DNA of 64,000 nucleotides from Amylostereum areolatum. Taxonomy: Eukaryota > Basidiomycota > Agaricomycetes > Russulales > Stereaceae. This document shows positions 8,738-19,474 of the stretch, piece after piece (the first letter of the stretch is position 1; the number at the start of each line of letters is the position of its first letter). The notes under the pieces were generated by a model. The model was not told the origin of the DNA. It searched no databases and was given only the letters and a program-made list of their open reading frames with translations. Both the position numbers and the translations under genes were made by a program. The stretch covers positions 124,001 through 188,000 of the forward strand of contig SAXG01000041.1 in assembly GCA_012932865.1 (NCBI GenBank), given 5' to 3'.

Positions 8738-9877
8738 ATGCCATCACCGCGGTCACCATCGCTTTCCGACCGATCGGCCGATAATAAGAAAGGAAAAGAA
8801 GTTCAGGACTACGTGTTCGGAAGAGGAGCGACCGCGGATCTTCCGAAAAGATCGAGATACCCACCAGGGAATTCCCCACCGAGAGGAACAGGGACAACCG
8901 GATCAAAGCCCGACGACAAGGATAAAGGATTCAAGCTAAACGCATTAGGAGTATACGACGGAAGGGATTGGGCAAAAGCAGCAAAGTTCGTAGAACAATG
9001 CGTACTTCGCTTCATAGCATTCCCCAACGCATATGCTGCCAACATGCGTAAGATAACCTTCGTGCTCTCACATCTCACCGATGGACCTGCCCTTCACTGG
9101 GCGTCCCTTTTAATAAGCAAAATCGATAAGATACGAGATCGCGGCCTAGATCCAGAAGTGTACCTTCCATGGACGGCGTTCCGCGACTACTTCTTAGAGA
9201 CCTTTGGAGAAATAGACCCCGGAAGGGACGCTAGATTCAACATACAGCGCCTGGAACAAGGCACTATGGAAACCAAAGATTATATCACGATCTTCAGAGA
9301 CTATGCCATGGAAGCTGGTTACGATCATAAAGCATTGATCGACCAATTCAAGAGAGGACTGCGCAACGATATCGTAGTCGAGATTCTTAAGAGAGATCAC
9401 ATCTCGAACGATATTGACGAATGGTATGAACTCGCATTGCGCATCGATAATAACTGGCGAGAAGCTCAAGCATTCCAACGACATTATACGAGACCAATGA
9501 ACCCGACGAGTGATCTCACCCTCCTATACAAGAAACCACAGACGTACGTTCCATTCCGAAGAGGAAACGGAAATAAAGGAAACGTCACCACCACCAGGGC
9601 CGCTCAGACCGGAAACAACGGCCGAAACTTCAGGCGCCTTACCCCGCAAGAACGTACCGAACTCCAGAAATCAGGATCATGCTTCTATTGCCGGAAGCCA
9701 GGACACATCTCCAGGAACTGCCCAGAGAAACGTACCCAAACAACGATCAATGCACAAACGGCGAATCTAACAGAAGAAGAATCCCCGATTGATCAGATCA
9801 CCAAGCTTGTGAACAAGATGGACAGTGAAATGTTCGCACGCACTGCCAACATGTTCAAAGACAATCAGGGTTTTTGA
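8738..9877 (+). CDS. gag: Gag of B1
   Basis: The protein has 379 aa from the first in-frame ATG, and the frame is open upstream to 8441. It contains a retrotransposon Gag capsid domain at about residues 60-230, with an FRDYFLETFGEIDPGRDARF segment, and a CCHC zinc knuckle (CFYCRKPGHISRNC, about 9680-9721) that would bind the element RNA. It ends NQGF in the string GGT TTT TGA, and pol is open in the -1 frame from the overlapping TTG at 9874. The product packages RNA into virus-like particles in the cytoplasm. It is intact in B1. Confidence 0.9.
   Translation: MPSPRSPSLSDRSADNKKGKEVQDYVFGRGATADLPKRSRYPPGNSPPRGTGTTGSKPDDKDKGFKLNALGVYDGRDWAKAAKFVEQCVLRFIAFPNAYAANMRKITFVLSHLTDGPALHWASLLISKIDKIRDRGLDPEVYLPWTAFRDYFLETFGEIDPGRDARFNIQRLEQGTMETKDYITIFRDYAMEAGYDHKALIDQFKRGLRNDIVVEILKRDHISNDIDEWYELALRIDNNWREAQAFQRHYTRPMNPTSDLTLLYKKPQTYVPFRRGNGNKGNVTTTRAAQTGNNGRNFRRLTPQERTELQKSGSCFYCRKPGHISRNCPEKRTQTTINAQTANLTEEESPIDQITKLVNKMDSEMFARTANMFKDNQGF
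9872..9877 (+). promoter_or_regulatory. Gag-pol recoding site (T TTT TGA)
   Basis: Gag ends TTT TGA preceded by T, so a Phe-tRNA at TTT can re-pair after a -1 shift and read TTG in the pol frame. The same arrangement is found at the ends of A gag (27188-27193), C gag (14847-14852), B2 gag and A2 gag. It is not a canonical X XXY YYZ heptamer. Confidence 0.55.
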
Positions 9878-10743
9878 ATCGTCCTTCAAACGCGGCTGTT
9901 GAAAGGACACAGACAATGAACTTTTCAAATCAATCTCCTGTGCAGGAAACAGGGGATGACGTAAATAGAACAGTGTATATAAGGTCATACCAAGATGGAG
10001 CAACGCACGCTCCATCAATTCATATACCTGTTATGTTTCATGGAAAGTTCCGTAAAGCCGCAGCAAAAGCGCTATTGGATAGCGGAGCAAGCAGCACTCT
10101 GATCCATCCAGATTTCATACGAAAACACAAGATGAATCTGATCCAGCTTAAGAAACCGATACCGATATACAACGTCGACGGATCTCGAAACACTCTGGGA
10201 GAGATCAAACAGAAGGTATACCTTCCGATGACAATGGAAGGAATCAACGGAGAGATTCACCGCGAAAGCCTAGGACTATTCGTCACAGCCCTAGGAGGAG
10301 ACGAAGTAATATTAGGAACCCCTTGGCTTAAAAAACACAACCCTAGCATTGATTGGAGAAAGAGACAGATTACACTACAGACATGTCCAGGTACGTGCTC
10401 CACTACGAGTAAAACAATGACCGTCCAAGGAAAGGACGAACCCTTTCTACCATCATTCGAAGAACAGAAGGCGAACCATCACGCAACGATAGAAGAACAG
10501 GAAGATTCCGAAATCGATTCCGATCTCATAGAGATCAAGACGATCAGAACATTCTATGGGAAAACTAACATAGACGCGATACCAGTTGCAGAAGAAACGA
10601 ACGAAACCAATACCTGGATAACCGCGAGAGCAACTAAGGCACAAGAACTCGCAGAAAGAGCAGCCATGGGAGAGAAAAAGAAGACGCTCGATGAGATGAT
10701 TCCACCCAGCTACAAACAGTATCAAAAGGTATTCGAAAAGAAA
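9874..10743 (+). CDS. pol: Pol of B1, protease part (interrupted)
   Basis: This first part of Pol contains the aspartic protease with LLDSGASSTLI (about 10070-10100) and the partner segment GDEVILGTPWLKKHNPSIDW. A linker precedes RT, and reading stops being Pol at YQKVFEKK, where a MITE begins at 10744. The uninterrupted sequence in B2 continues directly to the RT region. The apparent frame running to 10920 is Pol fused to MITE sequence. B1 Pol is therefore non-functional as it stands. Confidence 0.88.
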
Positions 10744-11234
10744 CACCGCGGGCGGAAGTCCATTTTTTCGGAGTCGAAACGTATTCGAAACGGGCGACGG
10801 AAGTACAAATACCAATCGTGTTTTTACCTGGACAAAACACATTCCAAACATGTCCTTTCAGGCACATGTTCCTGCCTCATGTACCCTTCCAAAACTAGAA
10901 ATTTCCGCCACGAGCAGTGATTGATCTGAAATTAGAAGCTTCAGGGCAATTTTTTGGCGGATCTTTTCCTAATCGAAACTGATTCTCCTTGGGGAACCGG
11001 TTTCTAACTGCTTAATTTAGGGAGAATATGGTCCTAAAATGCTTTATTTCGAACTCATAGCTGCCCATGGCGGAAACCTCAAGTTTTAGGAGGGTACACG
11101 AGGCAGGAACATGTGCCTGAAAGGACATGTTTGGAATGTGTTTTGTCCAGGTAAAAACACGATTGGTATTTGTACTTTCGTCGCCCGTTTCGAATACGTT
11201 TCGACTCCGAAAAAATGGACTTCTGCCTGCGGTG
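10744..11234. mobile_element. 491-bp MITE inside B1 pol (TSD AAA)
   Basis: The terminal inverted repeats of about 155 bp begin CACCGCGGGCGGAAGTCC and end with the complement. AAA is duplicated at 10741-10743 and 11235-11237. B2 supplies the empty site (AAAAGAAAGC). The 3-bp duplication and CAC terminus match the style of the 1406-2422 element, but the arms are not the same sequence. It has no transposase. Confidence 0.9.
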
Positions 11235-11981
11235 AAAGCATCGGAACGCTTCCCAATCAGTAGACCTTGGGATCATGCGATAGACCTGACCGAAGGATGG
11301 AAATCTCGAAATTGCAAATTGTATCCGATGACGGTGCCAGAACGGAAAGAATTAGACATGTTCGTAGATGAACATCTACGAAAAGGATACATTCGAGAAT
11401 CAAAATCAGAGATATCGTCACCCTTCTTCTTCATCAAGAAGAAAGATGGATCTCTTCGACCAGTGCAGGACTATCGCTATCTCAACTCCATCACGGTAAA
11501 AAATGAATACCCGATCCCGCTCATCTCAGATCTCATCGACAAACTCAAAGATGCTAAGATCTTCTCAAAGCTCGATCTCCGATGGGGATACAACAATGTT
11601 CGAATTAAAGAAGGAGATCAATGGAAAGCCGCGTTCAAAACGAACAGAGGCCTGTTTGAACCAATGGTAATGTTCTTCGGACTAACCAACTCGCCTGCAA
11701 CGTTCCAAGCAATGATGAACGCACTATTCAAAGGATTAATAGACACGGGAAAGGTAGTGGTATACATGGACGACATATTGATATTCACAGAAACACTCGA
11801 TGAACATAGAAAACTGATGAGAGAAGCCCTTCAAATTCTGGAACGGAACGATCTGTTCCTGAAACCAGAAAAGTGCTTCTTCGAACAATCATCAATCGAG
11901 TACCTAGGCGTGATAATCACGCATAACAAGGTACAGATGGACCCGATCAAGGTTCAAGGACTATCGGAATGGCCTACACCG
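11235..11981 (+). CDS. pol: Pol of B1, reverse transcriptase part
   Basis: This segment contains the RT fingers and palm: [64 protein letters not shown] and the catalytic [10 protein letters not shown] (about 11757-11785). The thumb begins EYLGVIIT. The reading is cut after WPTP by insertion of element C at 11982, within the duplicated CACCG. The rest of Pol resumes at 19480. The reading frame is otherwise undamaged here. Confidence 0.92.
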
Positions 11982-12439
11982 TGTCATGAACGGTCTATAA
12001 TTTTCTTTTTACTTTACATCGGTTACACACTTTAGGACTTATTGACTTATCACCGGTCCGGCTCCACCTTGGCCCGGACCCGGCTCATCTATATCCCGCC
12101 CGGACCCACGTGACTCATCTCGGTCCGGGTCTGACTCCTTTCCCTTGACTCATGCTGTACGATACTGACTCATGCTGTGCTCTTTTACATACGACTGCTT
12201 ACTTATACTTGGTCTGCTTACTAATCGCCGTGTATTGGTTGCTTACCTAAGTCTCTCTCCTCTTGTGTATATAAGGCTCGCTCTCGCTGTACATATTCCT
12301 TATCTCGAGCTAGTCAATTCTACCGACTTTGCTTGCTTTCCCTCGTCTGTCGCCGTGTCTGATTGGCTCCCCTCTGTCGTCCTCATCTTCTAATCAGCTG
12401 TGTCGTAACTTGGTGCTGTCGCACTAGTCGTTGCTGACA
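11982..12439 (+). repeat. 5' LTR of C (458 bp)
   Basis: The LTR starts TGTCATGAACGG and ends TTGCTGACA. The TATA box TATATAAGG lies at 12268-12276, and the predicted transcript start ATCTCGAGCT at 12302-12311. Confidence 0.93.
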
Positions 12440-12441
12440 TA

Positions 12442-12451
12442 AGCTCGAGAT
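12442..12451 (+). promoter_or_regulatory. Self-complementary primer binding site of C
   Basis: AGCTCGAGAT, 2 nt after the LTR, is the exact reverse complement of 12302-12311, again 34 bp downstream of the TATA box. Confidence 0.72.
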
Positions 12452-12910
12452 CTGTTTACTCTTGCACCACCCTACGACCGTCCCTACGTACTGTAGCGTA
12501 GTAGTAGTAGTACCCGTCTGGTACTGACCTTGTTCTTCCCCCGTGCCGCCCTAGGCCGTTGCCCCCAGAGTACGCGACTCGTTACCCTGACATTGTGGTC
12601 GTGCGCACGTATACCGGTGCCGGCTTGATGTTTCCTCGAAACGTTACACCTACTCGAGACTCTCCAATACCAGGAGTTGAAAGCTCAGAGGTGACAGTAG
12701 AAGGTGCACCTTTGGTGTAGGAAACGAGTAAAAGCGGCGAAAGGAAAGCGGTTTAGGAAGTCTTTGGGCTCGTGTCCCCTAGACGAAGAGACAGCCAACA
12801 GGTCGAGAAGACTGAGGCAGACCATCTTGCGATCTCATAACAGAACCACCTTCCCTCGACAAAATCTTCCCTTGCCGCACAGAGTAACCATTTCGACTGG
12901 GGGCTCGTGC

Positions 12911-13288
12911 ATGGAAGATTGGCGCTCGCAAGTACAAGAATTCATCCCCATCAGCCACGACGCTATCATCTCCCTCATCAACGAATCTAAAGACCCTTGG
13001 GCCTGGCACAATTGGAAGGTCGCCCTCGGCGTAGAAGAACTTGAAGACTCCGTCATAGACATCCACTTCTATCGCCTCAAAATAAGCGAACAAGGAAACA
13101 GAAACCTCTACGTCTACTCCTGCCCATACGTCACCTACCGCTACAAACTCGAGCAACCCCCAAAGTCCTTCTACGCGCCCAACGAGAAAATACCAGTGGA
13201 CACTCGACACACCCACCGCCTCCTTACACCAGGCAACACCCCAAGCCCCACACCAGAGCCAGAGGTCATTGACCTCACCCACTTATAA
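12911..13288 (+). CDS. ORF0 of C
   Basis: A 125-aa frame starts at ATG 12911 (the frame is open further upstream). It contains MEDWRSQVQEFIPISHDAIISLI, KDPWAWHNWKVALGVEELEDSVIDIHFYRL and YSCPYVTYRYKLE. The KDPW...H segment and the beta-rich character resemble ORF0 of family A, so I treat them as homologous leader proteins. A short uORF begins at the only earlier leader ATG (12627). There is no recognised domain. The protein sits between the primer site and gag, on the same transcript. Confidence 0.5.
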   Translation: MEDWRSQVQEFIPISHDAIISLINESKDPWAWHNWKVALGVEELEDSVIDIHFYRLKISEQGNRNLYVYSCPYVTYRYKLEQPPKSFYAPNEKIPVDTRHTHRLLTPGNTPSPTPEPEVIDLTHL

Positions 13289-13595
13289 ACAATTCCCTCG
13301 TTCGGACTCAACGGCTCCGACTCCAGTTCTGACTCCGACACCGACGTTGAGGACGAAAACTGCTACATATATCCCCTCCCTCTAGGCTTCACTGAACGAG
13401 GGAAACGACTTCTTTGTCCAACTCGGAGACACCACTGTCGAAGTCGCCTTTGTAGCAACCCAAACAAGTGGCATCAGTTGGTACTTCGCCAACGAAAGCC
13501 AAGACGACCTCACTGAAGCCGACTTCAACCTCATCGCCGCCTCCGCCCTACCGCCTGTCACCGACGAAGACTTCTCCGACCTCGACGAACCAATC

Positions 13596-14852
13596 ATGGC
13601 TGCCCAGTGGATCCGCACCGACCCCCAACCCCCTCTCCCCGCCGAACTTGCCAACTGCACCGAAATCGGTGGAACATGGAACATTGTCATCGGCCAAACT
13701 GGCTCTCCCATCCAACACATGAATAACGGCACCGACGATGCCTGGCTCATGGAAGTAAATGGCCAATGGGTCGCCATCCCTGCCGTGCTTGTTGCTGCCC
13801 TCAACCTGCCACCCCCCACCGTCAACGTCACGGCCCCCCCCATCACCGTCAACCCCCCTGCGGTCACTGTTAGTGCCCCAGCCGCCGCCGCCGCCAGACC
13901 CCCCCGAAAGAAAGTCCACGCGAAAACTCCTGAAGGCTTCTCTGGGAAACGAGAGGACTTCAATGACTGGATGCGGTCGTGCGAGGAATACATGCGAGCT
14001 GCTGAGGATGACCTCGTGACGGACAAGGACAAAGTCCTCTTCATTCTCACCTACATGACGGGGGAGGCAGCACGCACCTGGAAGGCCGAGTATGAGGATG
14101 CACACTTGGCCAATGGAGCCATGGTCGCCTGGGTGGACTTCCACAAGGCACTCAAAGGGGCCTTCACCGACGTCAATGAGCAGCACCGTGCCGCAGTCGA
14201 ACTGGACGGGTTCAAACAGACGAAGGGTACCACTGCCCATGAATACTTCGCCAAGTTCGAGCAACTCGCAAGAAAGGCAGGATACTCCACGGCGCAGGAC
14301 CCTATCCACCTCATGCAGCTGCTCAAACACAACGTCTACTATCGGACCATCGACTCCATCTACGACAGCGGTCACGTTCCTCAGAAATATGAGGACCTCA
14401 AAGAGCGCATCATCCTGATCGACGGTCTGCGACAGGAGCGGGAGGACCTTAAGACCCAGCGCAGTGGACCCGTGCAGAACCAAAAACCCAAAGGACAAGG
14501 ATCGTCCAATGGGCAACAAGGGGGGCAGGTCCCATGGCGCCGCGATGGAACCGGCACGGTGCACGGTGGCAAAGGTCAGCCGATGGACGTCAACCGTGTC
14601 GACATCAAGGGGCGATGCTTCCGCTGCGGACAGAATGGCCACCAGGTGCGGGACTGCAGGGTGGACGTGAAGAACATCCGAGACATGTGGGGGAGGGACC
14701 GGTACACGGAACCACCAAAGCGGGAGGCTCGAGCACAGACGTTCGAGACGCCCACCGCCTGGGCTAGGAGCCTGTCGGCCGAAGATCGGAAAAGCGTGAT
14801 GGACGCGCTTCAAGCTCAGCCGAAGGTGGAGGAGAAAAGGGAGGGTTTTTGA
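13596..14852 (+). CDS. gag: Gag of C
   Basis: The protein has 418 aa from the ATG at 13596. The frame is open upstream to 13386 with protein-like sequence (DTTVEVAFVATQTSGISWYFANE), so a non-AUG extension is possible. A Pro/Val-rich linker precedes the capsid domain (FSGKREDFNDWMRSCEEYM to about residue 280). A CCHC knuckle CFRCGQNGHQVRDC lies at about 14617-14658. It ends REGF at GGT TTT TGA, with pol in the -1 frame. Confidence 0.9.
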   Translation: MAAQWIRTDPQPPLPAELANCTEIGGTWNIVIGQTGSPIQHMNNGTDDAWLMEVNGQWVAIPAVLVAALNLPPPTVNVTAPPITVNPPAVTVSAPAAAAARPPRKKVHAKTPEGFSGKREDFNDWMRSCEEYMRAAEDDLVTDKDKVLFILTYMTGEAARTWKAEYEDAHLANGAMVAWVDFHKALKGAFTDVNEQHRAAVELDGFKQTKGTTAHEYFAKFEQLARKAGYSTAQDPIHLMQLLKHNVYYRTIDSIYDSGHVPQKYEDLKERIILIDGLRQEREDLKTQRSGPVQNQKPKGQGSSNGQQGGQVPWRRDGTGTVHGGKGQPMDVNRVDIKGRCFRCGQNGHQVRDCRVDVKNIRDMWGRDRYTEPPKREARAQTFETPTAWARSLSAEDRKSVMDALQAQPKVEEKREGF

Positions 14853-17800
14853 GGGGGCTGACGATGTACACGGCATCTGAAGCCCAAGTTTCTGTTTCTC
14901 GCCCGTCTGGTTTTGTGGCGCCTCGGTGGCCTGGTTCTCGTTTACATATGCGCATTGTTGATTCGGACTGTACTACTACGGGGGGTATCCCCATTATGAC
15001 TTCTCTTACGGACTCTATTGGTACGGGCACGCGTCCCATTGTTATTTTAGATACTCAGGCTTCGATTTGTGAGCCTTCGGCTTTGGATATGGCTTCGGTT
15101 TCGGCTTCAGTTTTGGATACGGCTTTGGATACGGACTCGGTTTTGGATATGGACCCTGTGAAGTCAGGGACAACGCCGTGCGATGGAAGGGGCACGGCGC
15201 CCAAATCATGTTATATGGCACCTGGAACGGCTCAATGGACGCTTCGTCGCTTAAGGGAAGACAAACCCGAAAGTGCGATTGCAATCCTTCGCATCTGGAC
15301 ACACCACCGACGCCGTGACGAGGCTACTTATGAAGCCATCAAGGAAATAACTGGCATGGGAGACGAGTTAGCATGTCAAGCTCTACTAGAGCTCGCCACT
15401 CCTATGCAGTTCATACGCTCCGCCAGCGCCAAGGAACAAACGGTCATTCCCACACAACTGGTGGTAGATTCCAAACGCATTGTCAAAGCTCTCGCACTCC
15501 TGGACAGTGGTTGCACTGGCTCGTGTATCAACACGAAGTTTGTGCAGGAAAATCACATCCCCACGCGACGGACTGCTCGCCCAATCCCAGTACGAAATGC
15601 AGACGGCACTCTCAACACAGGAGGTCCCATTACGGAATATGTCACACTTCGCCTAAATATTCAAGACCATGAAGAAAACATTGACCTGGCGGTCTCCAAT
15701 CTAGGAGATACGGACCTTTTCATTGGACATGAGTGGCTAAAGAAGCACAACCCTCACATCGACTGGAAATCCGGGTCAATTGAATTTGACCGATGCCCTA
15801 TCAGCTGCTCTCGTCCCCCTCCCCTCCTCAATATCGATGAGGATGAAGAGGAGGAGGAAGAGCCAGTCCACATGGAAAAGGACGAGCAGCTGTTTGCTTT
15901 CGACTGGGATGGCTACAAAGCGACATACCACATCCGGACCCATGCATCGGACATTGCAATTGAAGAGCACGCTAAGAAAAAGGAACAGACCTTCTCTGAG
16001 CGAGTCCCAACGGCGTACCACGAATTCAAGGACATCTTTGACAAAGACGACTTCGACAAGCTCCCTGAGCGACGCCCATGGGACCACGCCATTGAGCTCA
16101 CTCCTAACTTCAAACCGGTTGATTGCAAAGTTTACCCCCTCACATTGGACGAGCAGAAGCAACTGGACGCCTTTCTGGAAGAGAACCTGAGATCTGGCCG
16201 GATCCAACCGTCCAAATCACCCATGGCCTCCCCATTCTTCTTCATCAAGAAAAAAGACGGCTCACTACGTCCTGTGCAGGACTATCGAAAGCTCAATGAG
16301 ATGACAATAAAGAACCGTTACCCGCTCCCGCTCATCCAAGAGTTGGTTGACAAACTTAAAGGAGCACGGCACTTTACCAAGCTCGATGTCCGATGGGGGT
16401 ACAACAATGTTCGGATTAAAGAAGGGGACGAGTGGAAAGCTGCATTCCGCACGAACAAAGGTCTCTACGAGCCTACGGTCATGTTCTTTGGACTCACCAA
16501 CTCCCCGTCTACGTTCCAAGCCATGATGAATGACCTGTTCAAAGACTTGATCCACCAAGGAGTCGTGGTCGTCTATTTGGACGACATCCTCATCTTCACA
16601 CATACGCTAGAAGAACATCGTCGAATAGTCAAGGAGGTCCTTCGGATCCTGCGAGAAAACAAACTCTATCTGAAGCCAGAAAAGTGCGAGTTTGAGAAGG
16701 CAGAAATCGAATACCTGGGCATGATTGTCGGCGGAGGAAGGGTTCGCATGGATCCAGCAAAGGTCGCGGCAATCACCAATTGGCCAGCCCCCAAAACGAA
16801 GAAACAACTTCAATCATTTTTGGGCTTTTGCAACTTCTACCGTCGCTTTATCAAGGACTTCAGTGGCATTGCTCACCCAATGACTAAACTCACTGGGAAG
16901 ACGGAATGGGTCTGGGACACCCCACAGCAGGAGGCTTTTGAGTAACTCAAGCGACGTATAACATCGCAGCCAGTTCTAGCAATCCCTACAGACGATGGAC
17001 AGTTCCGTGTCGAGGCGGACTCCTCTGACTATGCCACGGGCGCGGTACTTTCGCAACAACAGGACAATGGCAAATGGCACCCGGTCGCCTTCCTCTCAAA
17101 GTCCCTCAGCGAAGCTGAGAGGAACTATGAGATTTATGACAAGGAATTACTGGCTATCATGACGGCGCTAGAGGAATGGAGACAATACCTCATGGGGGCA
17201 CGACAGGAGTTTGAAATCTGGTCGGATCATCGCAATCTCACGTACTTCCGCAAGGCGCAGAAGCTAAATCGGAGACAAGCACGATGGTTAACGGAGCTAC
17301 AAGAGTATCATTGTACGCTACTCCACAAACCTGGCAAAACAATGGGCAAACCCGATGCTATTTCCCGACTAGCGGGCCTTGAGAAGGGGGAGAAAGACAA
17401 TGAAAACATTGTCCTCCTGAAACCAGAACTCTTTCGCGCCCTCAACCATGCAGGAATCGTAACCAACGGACCTGACAATACCTTCATTGAGCGGATTCAG
17501 GAGGCTACCCTACTCCGAGACCATGCAGTAGAACGCGCCTTAGCACTCAAAGTAAAGGGATGGCTGGAACATGCAGATGGAACGGTCACCTGGCAACACA
17601 GACTCTATGTCCCAAGAGACAAAGGACTCCGTGCAGACATCATCCAGGCTCACCATGACGGCCCGCTTGTCGGTCATCCAGGACGATACAAGACCCACGA
17701 GCTCATCACGCGCAACTACTGGTGGCCTGCCATTAGAGATGACGTCCGGAAATATGTCGAAGGATGTGAGACCTGCCAACGTACCAAGATTAGACACGAT

Positions 17801-19024
17801 CGTATTGCCGCTCCACTCCACCCACATGACCCGCCACAAGCACCTTGGGAGCACGTATCCATTGACTTCGTCATGCCACTCCCGGTCTCGGATGGAAAAG
17901 ACGCCATCTGCAATGTGAACTGCATGGGTACCAAGCAGGTTGTATTCTGGGCCACGACCAAAGACCTAACAGAGGACGAACTCGCCTTCGAGTACCTACG
18001 CGAGGTGGTCCCCCATCATGGAATTCCTAGAAAGATCGTCAGTGACCGCGGCAGCGTCTTTGTCTCCAAGTTCACCACGGCATTATTCCAACTGCTAGGC
18101 ATTGAAGGGAACCCGTCCACGGCGTATCACCCTCAGACGGATGGACAGACCGAACGCTCCAACATGACCATGGAAAACTACCTTCGCATCTTCGTCAATC
18201 AGCGACAAGACAATTGGACACATTACCTCCCACTTGCCATGACTGCGCTCAACAACATGGTCCATAGTTCAATTGGGATGTCTCCCAACTTTGCCAACTA
18301 TGGTCGGGAACTCTACCTGGGGACAAACCCTCGACGTGAGACAGACAACCCATCGGTGAACGAGTTTGCACAACGCATGCGAGACATCTATGAGGAAGCC
18401 CGCTCTGCGCTAAAGGCAGCACAGGATGATCAAAAGCGCTTTTACGATCGCAAGAAGGACGAACCAATAGATTACAAAATTGGCGACTTCGTCTGGCTGG
18501 AAGCCAAGACCAGAGATGGCCAAACCGTAATCAAAACGGCACGTCCTATGCAAAAACTAGATGACAAGCGCTTTGGTCCTTTCGAAATCCTGGAGAAAGT
18601 CAGAGCATCGGCTTACAAGCTTCGCCTCCCTACATCCTGGTCACGAAAACATCCGGTCTTCAACGAGTCCCTCCTATCTCCACACAACGGTCCCGCCTTT
18701 GACAATCAGAAAGCACCTACACCTCCACCGCCAGAGTTAGTCCAAGGAGAGGAAGTCTATGAGGTCGAAAAGATTATAGACTCCAAGAAGGTTGGTCGCA
18801 GCTTCAAGTACCTCGTCAAATGGAAAGGCTACCCAGACAATGACAATACTTGGGAGCCTCTCACCAATCTCCAGAATGCCAAGAAACACATTGACGACTT
18901 CCACCGTGAACATCCGGGTGCCCCGAAACCTGCACGCCTTAATCGTTGGGAACTCCTGTCGGAGGAAGAAACTGGATCTGATTACGACGAGGACGTCGAA
19001 TCTAAGGAAGGGGTGATGTCATGA
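14849..19024 (+). pseudogene. pol: Pol of C with one nonsense codon (TAA at 16943-16945)
   Basis: The frame is continuous except for the TAA just before RNase H. Domains in order are: protease LLDSGCTGSCI; RT with [23 protein letters not shown] and YLDDILIF (Leu for the usual Met); RNase H VEADSSDYATGAVLSQ; an H2C2 integrase finger (HHDGPLVGHPGRYKTHEL, CETCQRTK); the integrase core with SIDFVMPLP, SDRGSVF and HPQTDGQTERSN; and a C-terminal chromodomain (YEVEKIIDSKK, YLVKWKGYPDNDNTWEPLTNL). The segment NVNCMGTKQ departs from the usual VVDRLTK. The TAA would follow from CAA by one C-to-T change. The stop TGA lies inside the 3' LTR. Confidence 0.9.
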
Positions 19025-19474
19025 ACGGTCTATAATTTTCTTTTTACTTTACATCGGTTACATGCTTTAGGACTTATCGACTTATCACCGGTCCGGCTCC
19101 ACCTTGGCCCGGACCCGGCTCATCTATATCCCGCCCGGACCCACGTGACTCATCTCGGTCCGGGTCTGACTCCTTTCCCTTGACTCATGCTGTACGATAC
19201 TGACTCATGCTGTGCTCTTTTACATACGACTGCTTACTTATACTTGGTCTGCTTACTGATCGCCGTGTATTGGTTGCTTACCTAAGTCTCTCTCCTCTTG
19301 TGTATATAAGGCTCGCTCTCGCTGTACATATTCCTTATCTCGAGCTAGTCAATTCTACCGACTTTGCTTGCTTTCCCTCGTCTGTCGCCGTGTCTGATCG
19401 GCTCCCCTCTGTCGTCCTCATCTTCTAGTCAGCTGTGTCGTAACTTGGTGCTGTCGCACTAGTCGTTGCTGACA
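19017..19474 (+). repeat. 3' LTR of C (458 bp)
   Basis: It is nearly identical to 11982-12439. At the six differences the 5' copy carries T or A where this copy has C or G, two of them at CpG. Confidence 0.93.

Larger units (their letters stand above)
11982..19474 (+). mobile_element. Ty3/gypsy chromovirus C, nested in B1
   Basis: A 7,493-bp element with two 458-bp LTRs that differ at six positions, all transitions. The 5-bp target duplication CACCG is perfect (11977-11981, 19475-19479). The order is LTR, self-complementary primer site, ORF0, gag, pol with chromodomain, purine tract AAGGAAGGGGTGA, LTR. It is the innermost and so among the youngest insertions. One in-frame TAA in pol probably makes it non-autonomous. 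Confidence 0.95.

Noticed and set aside
9869..9880. Canonical -1 frameshift heptamer at the end of gag
   Set aside because: No X XXY YYZ word in the gag frame; only P-site slippage on TTT next to the stop is possible.
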